This document shows, piece by piece, positions 4,629-5,449 of a stretch of 5,449 nucleotides of DNA. Position 1 is the first letter of the stretch. Every line of letters starts with the position of its first letter. Made by a program: the position numbers and the translations under genes. The stretch lies in contig JAFGTA010000230.1 in assembly GCA_016934355.1 (NCBI GenBank), forward strand, positions 1 through 5,449, written 5' to 3'. The notes below the pieces were generated by a model. That model worked only from the letters and a program-made list of their open reading frames with translations, searched no databases and was not told where the DNA came from. This DNA comes from Candidatus Bathyarchaeota archaeon (GTDB lineage Archaea; Thermoproteota; Bathyarchaeia; TCS64).

Positions 4629-5449
4629 AACATGGACAGCAGCTCACCGAGAGCCACACTGCCCACGCCCCGCAGCATCACGGACATGATGCCGGGGTTC
4701 ATCAGCGCCTTCTTGATGACGCCCGACTGGAGATCCATGTCGCCGCCTGAGACCAGCTCCTCAAGACGGCTCTGTAGCCCCGACTCCTTGAGGCTCGCCA
4801 TCAGTCTGTTGAACCGCTCGTCCCCCACCTTGTTCATGAGCCGCCTCGCAGCGTGCATGGTCCTCAGCTCACCGCCGTAGAGCCGCCGCCACCGCCTATC
4901 GTACTCGGAGAGCCGCCCCCAGCTGGCGTCGCCGCTAGTCAAAGCCTCGGCTGCCTCCTCCCCAGCTATCTGGGCGCATAGTCCGCCGATGACGACGCCT
5001 CCGCCGGTCGTGGCCTTGACCTGCCCAGCGGCGTCCCCCGTCAGCAGAAGGCCGTTGTACGTTGTCTTGTCCACCGGTGGGCCCGTGCATATCAGCCCCG
5101 AGCCGACGCGGGGCGGCTCGCCTATACCAAACCGTTTCTTGATGAACGCTCTGAGGCTCTCGTAACCGTCGCCTCCCGAGGTCCCAAGCCCGCAGCGCAC
5201 CCTGTTCCCGTCGATGGGGATGACCCACGCAAAGAACCCCTTGGCCAGCTCCTCGCTGAACCAAAGCTCGACCATCTCAGGGTCCACCTCGACGCCTTCG
5301 AGCACCGTGTTGTACCCCATGACGAAGCCCTTCTGATGTGTCTCTATGCCGCTGCGGCCTAGAAGCCTCCCGCCTGGTCCCTCAGCGTCCACCACTAGCC
5401 ACGACTTGACGCCGGCGCCGTCGACAACGACGCCCATGCAGCTCCCCTC
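4622..5449 (-). CDS. Geranylgeranyl reductase family FAD-dependent oxidoreductase, C-terminal part (partial at right edge)
   Basis: The frame is open through the right edge (275 codons visible plus stop). The methionine at 5437 is internal, preceded by in-frame EGSC, and the N-terminal FAD-binding GxGxxG region lies outside the window. The family saturates isoprenoid chains, in archaea the geranylgeranyl groups of membrane lipids, at the membrane face. Visible signs are VVDGAGVKSWLVVDAEGPGG near the edge (end of the first FAD-binding part), FFAWVIPIDGNRVRCGLG (5216-5239 covers GFFAWVIP, matching the position of the family's YxWxFP substrate motif) and the hallmark GDAAGQVKATTGGG (GDAAG at 5024-5038), which contacts FAD. 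The C-terminal 120 residues are helical and basic (YDRRWRRLYGGEL), as in the family. The substrate motif is altered to FxWxxP, so a different polyprenyl or carotenoid-like substrate is possible. The 58-residue gene follows with an overlapping ribosome site. Confidence 0.88.
   Translation of the reverse strand, partial: EGSCMGVVVDGAGVKSWLVVDAEGPGGRLLGRSGIETHQKGFVMGYNTVLEGVEVDPEMVELWFSEELAKGFFAWVIPIDGNRVRCGLGTSGGDGYESLRAFIKKRFGIGEPPRVGSGLICTGPPVDKTTYNGLLLTGDAAGQVKATTGGGVVIGGLCAQIAGEEAAEALTSGDASWGRLSEYDRRWRRLYGGELRTMHAARRLMNKVGDERFNRLMASLKESGLQSRLEELVSGGDMDLQSGVIKKALMNPGIMSVMLRGVGSVALGELLSMLR

Noticed and set aside
5435..5437. ATG at 5437 as the true start of the reductase
   Set aside because: The frame is open upstream to the edge, and the visible protein lacks the N-terminal FAD-binding region that the family needs, so the gene must begin outside the window.

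Overview
The window reads as chromosomal DNA from an archaeon. AT-rich TATA-like boxes stand 20-35 bases ahead of several start codons, leaders are very short or absent, transcription appears to end at plain oligo-T runs, and GGTG/GAGG Shine-Dalgarno motifs occur. Gene content agrees: a geranylgeranyl-reductase-type flavoprotein (archaeal lipid saturation), a four-CxxC zinc micro-protein of the archaeal HVO_2753/DUF1610 type, and a full-length rubrerythrin, which suggests an anaerobe or microaerophile. Coding DNA is GC-rich, with many AGG arginine codons. The lineage cannot be fixed from this window.

Layout. Positions 1-993 (minus strand) hold the first 40 codons of a membrane protein that runs off the left edge, a nucleoside/base deaminase, and a 53-residue zinc-finger protein. 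Positions 991-2250 (minus) encode a serpin with an N-terminal membrane segment and a well-formed inhibitory-type hinge. Positions 2380-2847 (minus) encode a DinB-fold protein with three metal-ligand histidines. It is divergent from a GNAT-type acetyltransferase (2995-3552, plus). The 147-base gap between them carries two adjacent perfect inverted repeats. Positions 3737-4312 (plus) encode rubrerythrin. Positions 4440-5449 (minus) hold a two-gene unit: the C-terminal two thirds of a geranylgeranyl-reductase-family protein, running off the right edge, and a 58-residue hypothetical protein whose Shine-Dalgarno overlaps the reductase stop codon.

No single pathway is evident. The genes look like independent housekeeping and stress functions: peroxide reduction (rubrerythrin), protease control at the cell surface (serpin), lipid saturation (reductase), base or nucleoside salvage (deaminase), plus a DinB/GNAT pair of unknown substrates. 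Only the reductase/small-protein pair looks translationally coupled. About 85% of the window is coding and no gene-free stretch exceeds 184 bases. I see no tRNA, rRNA, CRISPR array, insertion sequence or phage gene. I did not find a convincing new multi-gene system. The points most worth a second look are the tethered serpin, the tandem palindromes ahead of the acetyltransferase, and the two very small proteins.
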